A DNA stretch of 64,000 nucleotides from Pseudomonas prosekii. Lineage in GTDB: Bacteria > Pseudomonadota > Gammaproteobacteria > Pseudomonadales > Pseudomonadaceae. The notes below the pieces were generated by a model. It saw nothing but the letters and a program-made list of their open reading frames with translations. It did not search any database and had not been told where the DNA came from. Below, piece by piece: positions 55,923-64,000 of this stretch (position 1 is its first letter; each line of letters begins with the position of its first letter). Position numbers and translations under genes: made by a program. The stretch lies in assembly GCF_900105155.1 (NCBI RefSeq), contig NZ_LT629762.1:5713501-5777500 (forward strand), read 5' to 3'.

Positions 55923-56005
55923 TTCGCGGGCAAGCCTCGCTCCTACGGGTTTGCGGTGAACTCAGGAACACCGCAAACCTCGTAGGAGCGAGGCTTGCCC
56001 GCGAA
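55923..56005. repeat. Large near-perfect hairpin (facing REPs)
   Basis: TTCGCGGGCAAGCCTCGCTC... and ...GAGCGAGGCTTGCCCGCGAA are about 36-base arms with one extra base in one arm, around ten unpaired bases. The arms extend beyond the REP core into GGTTTGCGGTG/CACCGCAAACC. Between convergent speB and the aldo/keto reductase. Confidence 0.92.
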
Positions 56006-56011
56006 GCTTCT

Positions 56012-57064
56012 TCACGCTACCGGAATCTTCGGCAGATCAAGGGTTTCAACGCCGGTGTAACGCGCAGACGAACCGACAATCATCGCGTGCGGCACGCCCG
56101 CTTCGACGCTGCTCGAATCATCCAGCCGCGCCAGATGCGCATCACTCAATTGCACCTCCAGCGCCCCCAGCGTCGCGTCCAGTTGCTCGCGGGTGCGCGA
56201 ACCCAGAATCGGAATCAGCGCGGTGGTCGACCGCTTGGCTTTCTCACGCAACCACGCGATGGCCACGTGGGTCGGGCTCGATCCAATCTCGGCAGCGACC
56301 GCGAGCAACGTATCGAGCAGCGCCGTTTCCCGTGCGCTTTTCTCGGCGTGAATCAACATGCCCAGCTTCGCCGCACGGTTGTCGCCATCGTTATTGCGGT
56401 ACTTGCCGGTGAGGAAACCGCCACCGAGTGGCGACCATAACGTCGCGGCCAATCCCAGCGCCTCGGCCATTGGCAGCAATTCCCGTTCAGCGGTGCGCTC
56501 GGCCAGGCTGTATTCGGTTTGAATCGCGACAATCGGCGCATACCCGCGCACTTCGGCCAACACGTCCGCGCGAGCGATGCGCCAGGCCGGGAAGTTCGAC
56601 AGCCCGGCGTAGTGAATCTTGCCGGCGCGCACCAAGTCATCGAAGCCGCGGAGGATTTCTTCCATCGGCGTCACGCCATCGCTGATGTGCGCCCAGAACA
56701 GGTCAATGTGATCGGTGTTAAGGCGTTTGAGGCTTTCTTCTACCGAGCGGACCATGTTTTTACGGTTGTTGCCGGTGTGGGAAATAGTCGCCACGCGGTC
56801 GGTGCCCATGGTGAATTTGGTGGCGATGACCAAGCGATCACGTTCGGCGGCGATGAATTCGCTGAGCATCACTTCGGACTGGCCATTTTGATAACCGTTG
56901 GCGGTGTCGATGAAGTTGCCGCCGGCCTCCAGGTAACCGTCGAAGATTCGTTTGGCCTCATCGCGCTCAGCGCCGTGGCCCCAACCAGTGCCGAAGTTGC
57001 CGGCGCCCAGCGCCAGTTCCGAAACACGCAAGCCGCTTTTACGGCCGAAAACTTTGTAATGCAT
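56012..57064 (-). CDS. Aldo/keto reductase
   Basis: 350 residues from MHYKVFGRKSG. AKR catalytic tetrad is visible: Asp and Tyr in FIDTANGYQNGQSE, Lys in VIATKFTMG and His in LFWAHISDG. The NADPH-binding tail has LIPILGSRTREQLD. The loop layout is that of the YajO/Tas-like branch. Substrate unknown; such enzymes often reduce toxic aldehydes. Confidence 0.9.
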   Translation of the reverse strand: MHYKVFGRKSGLRVSELALGAGNFGTGWGHGAERDEAKRIFDGYLEAGGNFIDTANGYQNGQSEVMLSEFIAAERDRLVIATKFTMGTDRVATISHTGNNRKNMVRSVEESLKRLNTDHIDLFWAHISDGVTPMEEILRGFDDLVRAGKIHYAGLSNFPAWRIARADVLAEVRGYAPIVAIQTEYSLAERTAERELLPMAEALGLAATLWSPLGGGFLTGKYRNNDGDNRAAKLGMLIHAEKSARETALLDTLLAVAAEIGSSPTHVAIAWLREKAKRSTTALIPILGSRTREQLDATLGALEVQLSDAHLARLDDSSSVEAGVPHAMIVGSSARYTGVETLDLPKIPVA

Positions 57065-57402
57065 GGAAGACTCCAGAAGACAGACGCTGTGGTTGGATAT
57101 AAATGTTACGCGACATGTATTTAATATGATGCGAGTAATATTCGCCGTCAAGATGCTTTTTTCTTCAGGCGCACATGAGCCGACCATCGGCCAACCTCAC
57201 AAATCCCTGTAGCAGCTGCCGAAGGCTGCGTTCGACTGCGAAGCAGGCGCCTTAACCAAAACCCAACGACCGCTTCGCGCTCGAACGCAGCCTTCGGCAG
57301 CTGCTACATAAATCATCAAAGCGGCGCGTCATTGAGCTTTGAAGTGGCGCGTCATTAAGCGCCGACGTGGCGACTACGGGGCGCGCGTATATACTGCGCG
57401 CC
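57065..57402. other. Divergent gap with long inverted repeat
   Basis: 338 bases between the aldo/keto reductase and zapE. No gene. The centre holds the inverted repeat 57209-57308; the part next to 57064 is A+T-rich and probably the reductase promoter. Confidence 0.6.
57209..57308. repeat. Inverted repeat with perfect 28-base arms
   Basis: TGTAGCAGCTGCCGAAGGCT... pairs with ...AGCCTTCGGCAGCTGCTACA over 28 bases without mismatch, 44 bases between. Related to 47454-47562. Confidence 0.93.
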
Positions 57403-58533
57403 ATGACTATCGACTCTCCCCTCAGTGCCTGGCAGTACGCCGTCGAGCAGAAGGGCTTCGTCCAGGACGAAGCTCAGGAACACGCCGTCCGGGCGTTGCA
57501 AAAATGTCACGACGCCTTGCATCAGGCTTCGCATGAAAGGCGTGCGCCGATTACCGGCGTTTACCTTTGGGGCCCGGTCGGGCGCGGCAAGACGTGGCTG
57601 ATGGATCAGTTCTACAACACCTTGCGCGTGCCGGCGCGGCGTCAGCATTTCCATCACTTCATGGGCTGGGTGCACCAGCGTTCGTTCCAGCTCACCGGCA
57701 CCGCTGATCCGCTGAAAGCCCTGGCGCAGGAGCTGGCCAGGGAAGTGCGGGTGCTGTGTTTCGACGAGCTGTTCGTCAATGACATCGGCGACGCGATCAT
57801 CCTCGGGCGTTTGTTTCAGGTGATGTTCGACGAAGGCGTGGTGGTGGTCTGCACCTCCAATCAGCCGCCGGATCAGTTGTATGCCGATGGCTTCAATCGT
57901 GACCGTTTCACCCCGGCCATCGCCGCGATCAAGCAGCATATGCAGGTGGTCGCGGTGGACGGCGGTGAAGATCATCGCCTGCATCCCGGCGCCGCGTTGC
58001 AACGTTATTGGGTGGCGGCGGGCGATCAAACTGGCGGTCTGGCTGAGGCGTTCAAGGTGTTGACGGTCGGCCAGTCGGTAAGCAGCGATCCGGTCAAGGT
58101 CGGGCATCGCAGCATCAACGTCGTGCAGGCCAGCGCCACGGTGTTGTGGTGTCGTTACGCCGAGCTGTGCGAGCAACCGCTGGCCGCCATGGACTTCATG
58201 GCGCTGTGCGACCGCTTCAACGCTATTCTCATGAGTGACGTGCCCAGCCTCAGCGCGCAGAAACGCGAAGGGCGGATTGCGCGTGGTACTGAGGACGGCG
58301 TGGAGCGGGTGGCGGCGGGCGATCGCGAGTTGCCGCAATTGTCGGTTCACGATGATGGCGTGCGGCGTTTTATTGCCTTGGTCGACGAGTGCTACTACCG
58401 CAAGGTGCCGTTGTATCTTGAGGCCTCGGTGCCGATGGACGCGTTGTACACCGAGGGCTATCTGGAATTCCCGTTCCGTCGCACCCTCAGCCGTTTGCAG
58501 GAAATGCAGCTGCAACGTTTTGCCGAGGCTTGA
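57403..58533 (+). CDS. zapE: ZapE/AFG1-family ATPase
   Basis: 376 residues. Walker A GPVGRGKT (about residue 53), Walker B LCFDELFVND, sensor region VVVCTSNQPPDQLYADGFNRDRF and YLEFPFRRTLSRLQEMQ at the end are typical of AFG1-like P-loop ATPases; in E. coli ZapE takes part in cell division under stress. No clear ribosome-binding site is seen. This copy lies next to a DinB gene, not next to rplM as the usual Pseudomonas zapE, so it may be a second paralogue. Confidence 0.85.
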   Translation: MTIDSPLSAWQYAVEQKGFVQDEAQEHAVRALQKCHDALHQASHERRAPITGVYLWGPVGRGKTWLMDQFYNTLRVPARRQHFHHFMGWVHQRSFQLTGTADPLKALAQELAREVRVLCFDELFVNDIGDAIILGRLFQVMFDEGVVVVCTSNQPPDQLYADGFNRDRFTPAIAAIKQHMQVVAVDGGEDHRLHPGAALQRYWVAAGDQTGGLAEAFKVLTVGQSVSSDPVKVGHRSINVVQASATVLWCRYAELCEQPLAAMDFMALCDRFNAILMSDVPSLSAQKREGRIARGTEDGVERVAAGDRELPQLSVHDDGVRRFIALVDECYYRKVPLYLEASVPMDALYTEGYLEFPFRRTLSRLQEMQLQRFAEA

Positions 58534-58577
58534 GCACGAGCCTTTGGGCGCGAGAGCGTTTCGATAAGAGAGCCGCG

Positions 58578-59162
58578 ATGATGACTCAACCTCTGTCTCA
58601 CCATTTGCTGACCATGGCTTATCAGAATGCCTGGGCCAATCACCGTTTGGCCAAGGCCTGGGGCCAGTTGAGCGCGGCGGAACTGGCGGCGCCACGGGTG
58701 AGTTTCTTCCCGAGCATTGTCGCTACGCTGAATCACATTTTGACCTGCGACTGGTTTTACGTGGACGCGCTGGAGCGCGAGTTGCGCGGTGACGTGCCGC
58801 ACCCGGATTGCTACGTGTTTTTCAACGATCAGCAGCCGTTCACGCTCGGCGCCGATCTGCGGTACGAGCAAGCGCAGGTGGATCGCCGGCTCATCGCTTA
58901 TTGCGAACAATTGCGCGATGCCGACCTCGGGCGATTGGTGACCATCGCCCGGGACACCCCGCAGCACGACAGTCGCTTGCGCATGCTTGCGCACCTGTTC
59001 GAACACCAACTACACCATCGCGGACAAGTTCACGCGATGCTCAGTGGCACGACGGTCACGCCGCCGCAACTGGACGAGTTTTTTTGCGTGGGAGAGGCGG
59101 GTTTGCGGGCTGAGGACTTCGCGGAACTGGGCTGGACGGAAGAGTTGATCTGGGGGCACTGA
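58578..59162 (+). CDS. DinB-family putative metalloenzyme
   Basis: 194 residues; ATG at 58578 (or the next codon) with AAGAGAG upstream. DinB four-helix layout with the three metal-binding His: one in LNHILTCDWFYVD and two in HLFEHQLHHRGQVHAML. Includes WTEELIWGH at the end. Members are thiol-dependent metal enzymes or damage-inducible proteins of unknown activity. Follows zapE by 44 bases. Confidence 0.85.
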   Translation: MMTQPLSHHLLTMAYQNAWANHRLAKAWGQLSAAELAAPRVSFFPSIVATLNHILTCDWFYVDALERELRGDVPHPDCYVFFNDQQPFTLGADLRYEQAQVDRRLIAYCEQLRDADLGRLVTIARDTPQHDSRLRMLAHLFEHQLHHRGQVHAMLSGTTVTPPQLDEFFCVGEAGLRAEDFAELGWTEELIWGH

Positions 59163-59176
59163 GCAAATCGCAGGCA

Positions 59177-59203
59177 TAAAAAAAGGCGTCCATCAGGACG
59201 CCC
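59177..59203 (-). terminator. Intrinsic terminator
   Basis: GGCGTCC (59185-59191) and GGACGCC (59196-59202) with an eight-base A-run to the left, that is a U-run on the minus strand. Serves the small secreted-protein gene and may also stop transcripts from DinB. Confidence 0.9.
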
Positions 59204-59251
59204 AAGGTGTAAGCCCTGGCGTCGGAGCAAGATCGCCAGAGGTCCATCGGT

Positions 59252-59458
59252 TCAGGGTTTGTAAGTTTCAGTGACTTGCGCGGTTTGGTCATCCGGGACC
59301 CGGAGTTCGCCGCTCTGTCGTTGTTCCGCTTGGGTTTGCGCCGTGTTGACCGGGAAGTTGGCCCAGTAATGCTTCATCCGCTCAGCGCCGCCTTCGGCGA
59401 ATGCGCTGGTGGAACCGAGGGCTAGAAGACCGGCGAGGATCAGGCTGACTCGTTTCAT
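59252..59458 (-). CDS. Small secreted protein, unknown function
   Basis: 68 residues, ATG with GGGAG upstream. Signal peptide ending at AFAEG (about residue 22); a mature chain of some 46 residues, polar and rich in Gln and Thr. No Cys. No known family. Own terminator 50 bases beyond the stop. Confidence 0.75.
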   Translation of the reverse strand: MKRVSLILAGLLALGSTSAFAEGGAERMKHYWANFPVNTAQTQAEQRQSGELRVPDDQTAQVTETYKP

Positions 59459-59615
59459 GGTGTATCTCCCACTAAGAATGACGGGGTGCCTTTCATCCGT
59501 GATTCGAGGGCGTGGGCGCAGTATCGGCAGGCCTCATTAAGTCGGGGTTAACGGCGATCGGGATGTAGGAAAAGGATGATTCCCACATTTGGCCTGGTGA
59601 ACGCAGCTACTGCAT

Positions 59616-60420
59616 CCAACCGCAACCCCTGTAGGAGTGAGCCTGCTCGCGATGCCGTCGGCAGCCTCGACCGAGAAGTTGGGGCCGAATAGCCATCGCG
59701 AGCAGGCTCACTCCTACATTGGATTTGCGGCGAGCGCAGCAGCTGCGGTCAACCACAGACCCCTGTGGGAGCGAGCTTGCTCGCGATGGGATTGGCAGCC
59801 GCACCGGTGATGTTGGGACTGATATAGCCATCGCGAGCAAGCTCGCTCCCACATTTGGCCTGTGGTGACCGCGGCTACTGCAGCCAACCGCGATCCCTGT
59901 GGGAGTGATCCTGCTCGCGATGCCGTCAGCAGCCTCGACCGAGAAGTTGGGGCTGAAATAGCCATCGCGAGCAGGCTCACTCCACATTGGTTTTGCGGCG
60001 AGCGCAGCAGCTGCGGTCAACCACAGACCCCTGTAGGGGTGAGCTTGCTCGCGATGGCATTGGCAGCCGCACCGGTGATGTTGGGGCTGATATGGCCATC
60101 GCGAGCAAGCTCGCTCCCACATTTGGTCTGTGGTGACCGCGGCCATTGCAGCCAACCGCAATCCCTGTAGGAGTGAGCCTGCTCGCGATGGCGTCGGCAG
60201 GCGCGACGGAGGTGTTGGGGCTGAAATAGCCATCGCGAGCAGGCTCACTCCTACATTGGATTTGCGGCGAGCGCAGCAGCTGCGGTCAACCACAACCCCT
60301 GTGGGAGCGAGCTTGCTCGCGATGGCATTGGCAGCCGCACCGATGATGTTGGGGCTGATATGGCCATCGCGAGCAAGCTCGCTCCCACATTTGGCCTGTG
60401 GTGACCGCGGCTACTGCATC
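59616..60420. repeat. Three tandem 268-bp units made of REP pairs
   Basis: CCAACCGC recurs at 59616, 59884, 60152 and 60420, an exact 268-base period. Each unit holds two facing REP pairs: one with GTAGGAGTGAGCCTGCTCG arms and one with GTGGGAGCGAGCTTGCTCG arms, separated by unique spacers (one contains GCGGCGAGCGCAGCAGCTGC). The left pair in unit two has lost a base in its right arm (CACTCCACATT). Frames that run through the array are by-products of the repeat. Confidence 0.94.
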
Positions 60421-60458
60421 CAACCGCAATCCCACAACCGGCAGATTGTGGCGAGGGT

Positions 60459-62699
60459 TCAGAGTTTCCAGTCCAGGCTCAGCGTTACGGTCCTTGGGTC
60501 GCCCCAGTACACGCCGTTATAAAAGCCGACGTTGTCGTAATACCTTTCGTCGAACAGGTTATCGACGTTGAGCGAGGCCGACAGGTGGCGGTCGAACTCG
60601 TAGCGCGACATCAGCTTGACCACGGTGTAGGCGCCCTGGCGGATTTTCGCGTTTTCGGTGATCAGGTCGCCGTCGGCATCGCGGCCGATCGGGCGGTTGG
60701 ATTGGCCCCAGATATCGCTCTGCCAATTCACTGCGCCGCCCACGGTCATCGCGTGCCAGTCGCCCGGCAGGCGATACGCGGTGGAGATACGCAACATGTT
60801 CAAGGGCTGCGTGGTGTTGGCCCGCTGCTTTTCACCGTTCGCGGCGTGGGTGTAGGTGTAGCCGGCGGTCATGTTCCAGTCGGTCATTACCTCGCCGGAT
60901 ACTTCCACTTCAAAACCCTGGACCTTCTGGCCCTTGCCCCCGGACTTGTAGAACTCCTCACCAGTCGCTGGATCCGGTGGCACCGAGTCATCCAGTTCGG
61001 CGACGTTGTCCTGCTTGCTCCAAAACACTGCCGTGGCGACGTTCAAGCGTTCGTCCAACAAACTGCCCTTGAGCCCGACTTCATAGTTGCTGCCGATAAC
61101 CGGTCCGAGGTATTTGCGATTGGCGTCGCGGTTGTCCTGAGGCTTGAAAATGTCGGTGTAGCTGACATACGCGGTGTATTCCGGCGTCAAGTCGTAGAGC
61201 AAACCCGCGTACGGCGTCCAGATATCGTTCTGCTGCTGAGTGGTAGTTTCGACGCCGGTCAATTGCAGGTTTTTGTCGTAACGGTAGCTGTGGCTGGCGG
61301 TTTTCCAACTGCCGTAACGGCTGCCGAGCACCGCGTGAAATTTGTCGGTCAGGCTCAGCCGGGTCGCCACGTAACCGGCCTTTTGCCGGGTGCTGTCGGT
61401 GGAGCCGGTGCGAGCGGTGACGGTGTCCGGGAATTTGGCGATATCGCCCATGTATTTCCAGTCAGCGATATTGCCGTAGCCCTTCGGCACGCCGCCCCCG
61501 ACGGTGTACGGGTTGTCCGAACTACGCTCCGCTTCGCCATAACCGAACATCATTTCGTGCTCGCGCCCGAACAACGAGTAAGGCCCGGCGACGTTGAAGT
61601 CGTAGGCTTTCATTTTCTGTTCGCCGACCATGTGCCCGCTGTAGGCACTCATGCCGCTGCGGTCGTCATTCGGGAAACCGGCGCCGCCGTAGTAGACCTT
61701 GCCGTCGGTATCGCTTTCGCGGTGGGTGTAGGCCGCTTTCAACTGCCAGCCGCCGCCCAGTTGCTGATCGAGGTTGGCGAACGCGGTTTTGTCCTTCAGC
61801 GGCCAGGAACTCCACGGCGTTGCCATGTTGGTCGAGCGGCCGAGGTTGGCTTTGCCGCCCGACGAGTTCCAGTACGGCACGGTGCCCCACGAGGTGCCCT
61901 GAACCTGTTTGTCCTGATAGTCGTAACCGACCGCCAGCACTGTGTCATCGGTCAGATCAGCTTCAAGCACGCCGTAACCGACTTCGCGTTGCATCTGGTA
62001 ATGATCGCGGAACGATTGGCTGTCGCGATACGCCAGCACGCTGCGCCCGCGCAAGCGACCGTCGAATGCCAGCGGCCCGCCGACGTCGACGTAGCTGTAG
62101 TAATCGTCATAACTGCCGCCGCTGACCCCGGTCTGCGCTTGCCATTGCGCGGTCGGGCGCTTGCGCACCATGTTGATCGTGGCGGACGGGTCGCCGGCGC
62201 CGGTGGTCAACCCGGTAGCGCCGCGAACCACTTCGATGCGGTCGTAGATGATGGTGTCGGAGTCGGATTTCATCCGCCCGAAGGTGTTGAGCATGCCGTC
62301 AATCTGGAAGTTGTTGATGGTGTAGCCGCGCGACGAATAGCTGACGCGGTCCGAGTCGTTGTGCTGGACCACCACGCCGGTGGTCTGGCTCATGGCTTCG
62401 GTCAGCGTGCCGAGCTTGAAGTCGTCCATTTGCTGGCGCGTGACCACGGACACCGATTGCGGGGTTTCCTTGATCGACAGGTTGAGCCGCGTCGCGGTGC
62501 TCATGGCGCCGGTGGTGTAGGACTCGGTGTGTTCGGTGGTGGTGCCCAGACCTTCGGCGGTGACGTTGGTCGCGGTGAGCTCCAAAGCGCTGGCGGCCGG
62601 GTCTTTGTCGGGTTCGGTTTCGGCCAGCAGGTCGGGGCTCAGGGCTGCGCTGCACAGGCCGAGGGTCAAGGTCATGGAACGGGTGATAGGCGCGAACAT
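60459..62699 (-). CDS. TonB-dependent siderophore receptor (FhuE/FpvB-like)
   Basis: 746 residues, ATG with AAGGAG ten bases upstream. Signal peptide to about residue 26. Plug domain from about 70 (SIKETPQSVSVVTRQQMDD, GYTINNFQIDG, IEVVRGATGLTTGAGDPSA), then a 22-strand barrel ending LSLDWKL. The usual VNLFDERYY/YWGDPRTVTLS-like segment near the end matches ferric-hydroxamate and pyoverdine receptors. There is no N-terminal STN signalling domain, so it cannot itself signal to a FecR protein. Iron-starvation and Fur boxes precede it. Confidence 0.9.
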   Translation of the reverse strand: MFAPITRSMTLTLGLCSAALSPDLLAETEPDKDPAASALELTATNVTAEGLGTTTEHTESYTTGAMSTATRLNLSIKETPQSVSVVTRQQMDDFKLGTLTEAMSQTTGVVVQHNDSDRVSYSSRGYTINNFQIDGMLNTFGRMKSDSDTIIYDRIEVVRGATGLTTGAGDPSATINMVRKRPTAQWQAQTGVSGGSYDDYYSYVDVGGPLAFDGRLRGRSVLAYRDSQSFRDHYQMQREVGYGVLEADLTDDTVLAVGYDYQDKQVQGTSWGTVPYWNSSGGKANLGRSTNMATPWSSWPLKDKTAFANLDQQLGGGWQLKAAYTHRESDTDGKVYYGGAGFPNDDRSGMSAYSGHMVGEQKMKAYDFNVAGPYSLFGREHEMMFGYGEAERSSDNPYTVGGGVPKGYGNIADWKYMGDIAKFPDTVTARTGSTDSTRQKAGYVATRLSLTDKFHAVLGSRYGSWKTASHSYRYDKNLQLTGVETTTQQQNDIWTPYAGLLYDLTPEYTAYVSYTDIFKPQDNRDANRKYLGPVIGSNYEVGLKGSLLDERLNVATAVFWSKQDNVAELDDSVPPDPATGEEFYKSGGKGQKVQGFEVEVSGEVMTDWNMTAGYTYTHAANGEKQRANTTQPLNMLRISTAYRLPGDWHAMTVGGAVNWQSDIWGQSNRPIGRDADGDLITENAKIRQGAYTVVKLMSRYEFDRHLSASLNVDNLFDERYYDNVGFYNGVYWGDPRTVTLSLDWKL

Positions 62700-62761
62700 C
62701 GCGGCCGACTCCTTGTCTTCGAGGGAAAAATTCCGTTTGCTCAAAGACGAAGGCGGGCGGG

Positions 62762-62771
62762 GGGATTTAGG
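62762..62771 (-). promoter_or_regulatory. Iron-starvation box before the siderophore receptor
   Basis: On the minus strand the sequence is CCTAAATCCC, an exact fit to the (G/C)CTAAATCCC iron-starvation box; a CGT follows TAAAT after 15 bases, one short of the PvdS optimum. 63 bases before the start codon. Confidence 0.6.
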
Positions 62772-62775
62772 CTAA

Positions 62776-62796
62776 AACGAGAATTATTATCATCTT
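62776..62796 (-). promoter_or_regulatory. Candidate Fur box
   Basis: Minus strand GATGATAATAATTCTCGTT matches the 19-base Fur consensus at about 12 positions, mostly in the left half. It is immediately upstream of the iron-starvation box. Confidence 0.55.
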
Positions 62797-62808
62797 TAGG
62801 AAAGGACT

Positions 62809-62967
62809 GTAGGAGCGAAGCTTGCTCGCGAAGGGGTCGGCACATTCAACAATGATGTTGCGTGACAGACCGCTATCGCGAGCAAGCTCAGCTCCTACAA
62901 GGGTCGGCACATTCAACATTGATGTTGCGTGACAGACCGCTATCGCGAGCAAGCTCAGCTCCTACAA
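62809..62967. repeat. REP cluster with a 67-bp direct duplication
   Basis: After one GTAGGAGCGAAGCTTGCTCG element, a 67-base segment starting GGGTCGGCACATTCAACA and ending in GAGCTTGCTCGCGA-type sequence occurs twice in a row (62834-62900, 62901-62967) with one base difference. Confidence 0.88.
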
Positions 62968-62978
62968 GGGCGGCGGGG

Positions 62979-64000
62979 TTATTGCTTGACCACCGTTGGC
63001 TCGGGGAGCACGGGGTTTTTCGGTTTGATCAGGCTGAAGTCGATCAGCGGGCGCTGTTTGCTTTCGTACGGGTTGCCGATCATCAGCGGGCGCGGGGTGA
63101 AGCTGTCGCTGACCAGGCTTTTGCTGCGATCCAGTTCGTCGAAACTCAGCCCGGCCAGGTCGGCCCAGGTGTGGATCAAGTGCGAGCTGCTGTAAGGGCG
63201 GCTCAGGTCGGCGGCAAAATTCCAGTCGTGACTTTCGCGCCATTTCGGCGAGGCCCATGCCATGAACGGAATGGTGTACATCGGCGCCGTCGGCTTGTTT
63301 TCGTTACGCCCGAGGGTCTTGTGGCCCGGGGAGTCGAAAACGTCTTCGCCGTGGTCGGAGAGGTACAACAGGAAGCCGTTCGGATCGGACTTGGCGTAAT
63401 CCTTGATCAGGCTCGACACCACGAAGTCGTTGTACAGCACCGCGTTGTCGTAGCTGTTGTAGGTTGGCAATTCGTCGTCATGCACGCCGGGTGGCACGCC
63501 GTTGCGGTCCTTGAACTTGTCGAAGGTTGGCGGATAACGGTACTGGTAGCTCATGTGCGTACCGAGCAAATGCACGACGATCAGCTTGCGCGGCGCCGCG
63601 TCACCCAAGGCCTTGTTGAACGGCGCAATCACATCGCCATCGTATTGCGCGGCGTTCTGGTTGCGGTTGTTGTTCAGGTACACCTGCTCGTCAGCCTGTT
63701 CGGAGAACGTGGTGAGCATGGTGTTGCGCTTGGTCATGGTCTGCTGGTTGGTGATCCAGAAGGTTTTGTAGCCGGCCTGTTTCATCATGCTGACCAGCGA
63801 CGGCGTCGACAGGTACAGGTCCGGGTTCTCTTCGTCGGCGAAGGTCAACACCTGTTGCAGCGCCTCGATGGTGTAGGGGCGCGGGGTGATGACGTTGTTG
63901 AAGATCGCCAGTTGATCCTTGAGCTTGTCCAGTTCCGGGGTGGTTTGGCGGTCGTAACCGTAGAGGCTCATGCGCTGACGGTTGGTCGACTCGCCGATGA
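62979..64000 (-). CDS. cptA: Phosphoethanolamine transferase CptA (5' end outside window)
   Basis: About 340 residues of the periplasmic sulfatase-like domain; the N-terminal membrane part lies beyond the window. The first visible residues are IGESTNRQRMSLYGYDR, with the Thr of GEST as phosphoryl-accepting nucleophile. Further marks: LLGTHMSYQYRYP, and YLSDHGEDVFDSPGH with metal-binding Asp and His. The enzyme transfers phosphoethanolamine to the lipopolysaccharide core (CptA type). Choice of CptA over other EptA/B-like enzymes rests on overall likeness. Confidence 0.85.
   Translation of the reverse strand, partial: IGESTNRQRMSLYGYDRQTTPELDKLKDQLAIFNNVITPRPYTIEALQQVLTFADEENPDLYLSTPSLVSMMKQAGYKTFWITNQQTMTKRNTMLTTFSEQADEQVYLNNNRNQNAAQYDGDVIAPFNKALGDAAPRKLIVVHLLGTHMSYQYRYPPTFDKFKDRNGVPPGVHDDELPTYNSYDNAVLYNDFVVSSLIKDYAKSDPNGFLLYLSDHGEDVFDSPGHKTLGRNENKPTAPMYTIPFMAWASPKWRESHDWNFAADLSRPYSSSHLIHTWADLAGLSFDELDRSKSLVSDSFTPRPLMIGNPYESKQRPLIDFSLIKPKNPVLPEPTVVKQ

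Noticed and set aside
59607..60293. 228-codon minus-strand frame inside the 268-bp array
   Set aside because: Its peptide is just the translated REP unit, repeated; no start signals.

Overview
The window reads as a chromosome segment of a Pseudomonas of the fluorescens group. The reasons are high-GC coding sequence, a split TreS-maltokinase/GlgB and GlgA-TreZ-MalQ-TreY-GlgX gene set, a pvdQ gene with a pyoverdine-type (PvdS) promoter, DpkA, CptA, and very many REP-type palindromes of the GTAGGAGYGAGC...GCTCGCGA kind between genes. No tRNA, rRNA, CRISPR array, insertion sequence or prophage was seen.

Layout. (1) 1-4561: the 3' part of a treS-maltokinase fusion followed by glgB. (2) 4690-6956: an autotransporter-type beta-barrel protein and an endonuclease/exonuclease/phosphatase-family protein, then a 137-bp tandem array built from REP palindromes. 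(3) 7867-22250, all on the minus strand: glgA-treZ-malQ-treY-DUF2934 and then glgX, followed in tight translational coupling by an acyl-CoA-dehydrogenase-like protein, a PIG-L/LmbE deacetylase and a NodS-like methyltransferase. A second PIG-L copy lies further downstream and has lost both catalytic acid/base residues. (4) 22844-28057: a D-2-hydroxyacid dehydrogenase, a secreted alpha/beta hydrolase, a YqaA/DUF411 pair and a chemoreceptor. (5) 28477-36045: a hypothetical protein, then a five-gene minus-strand cluster: MdfA-type exporter, LuxE-like synthetase, a LuxC-like reductase fused to a PaaK-like ligase, a second PaaK-like ligase and a GNAT. No luciferase is present. This is the strongest candidate for an undescribed biosynthetic system. 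(6) 36321-41330: small envelope proteins, a Fur-like regulator divergent from pvdQ, an orphan FecR-type anti-sigma factor and a PepSY protein. (7) 41378-46183: a 1601-residue dermonecrotic-toxin-like protein with a zincin motif near its C-terminus. (8) 46401-59458: mostly housekeeping and catabolic genes (dpkA, nitrilase and LysR, NCS2 permease, polyamine-binding protein with speB and LysR, aldo/keto reductase, zapE, DinB). (9) 59616-64000: a 268-bp tandem array, a TonB-dependent siderophore receptor with an iron-starvation box and a Fur box, and the 3' part of cptA.

How the parts fit. The alpha-glucan and trehalose enzymes form two arms: GlgA/TreY/TreZ turn glucan into trehalose, and TreS-maltokinase (with GlgE, expected just outside the window) and GlgB turn trehalose back into branched glucan. 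PvdQ, the Fur-like regulator, the FecR protein and the siderophore receptor form a dispersed iron-acquisition set. The Lux-like cluster probably activates and reduces a carboxylic acid to an aldehyde intermediate and exports a product; this is inference from the gene families.
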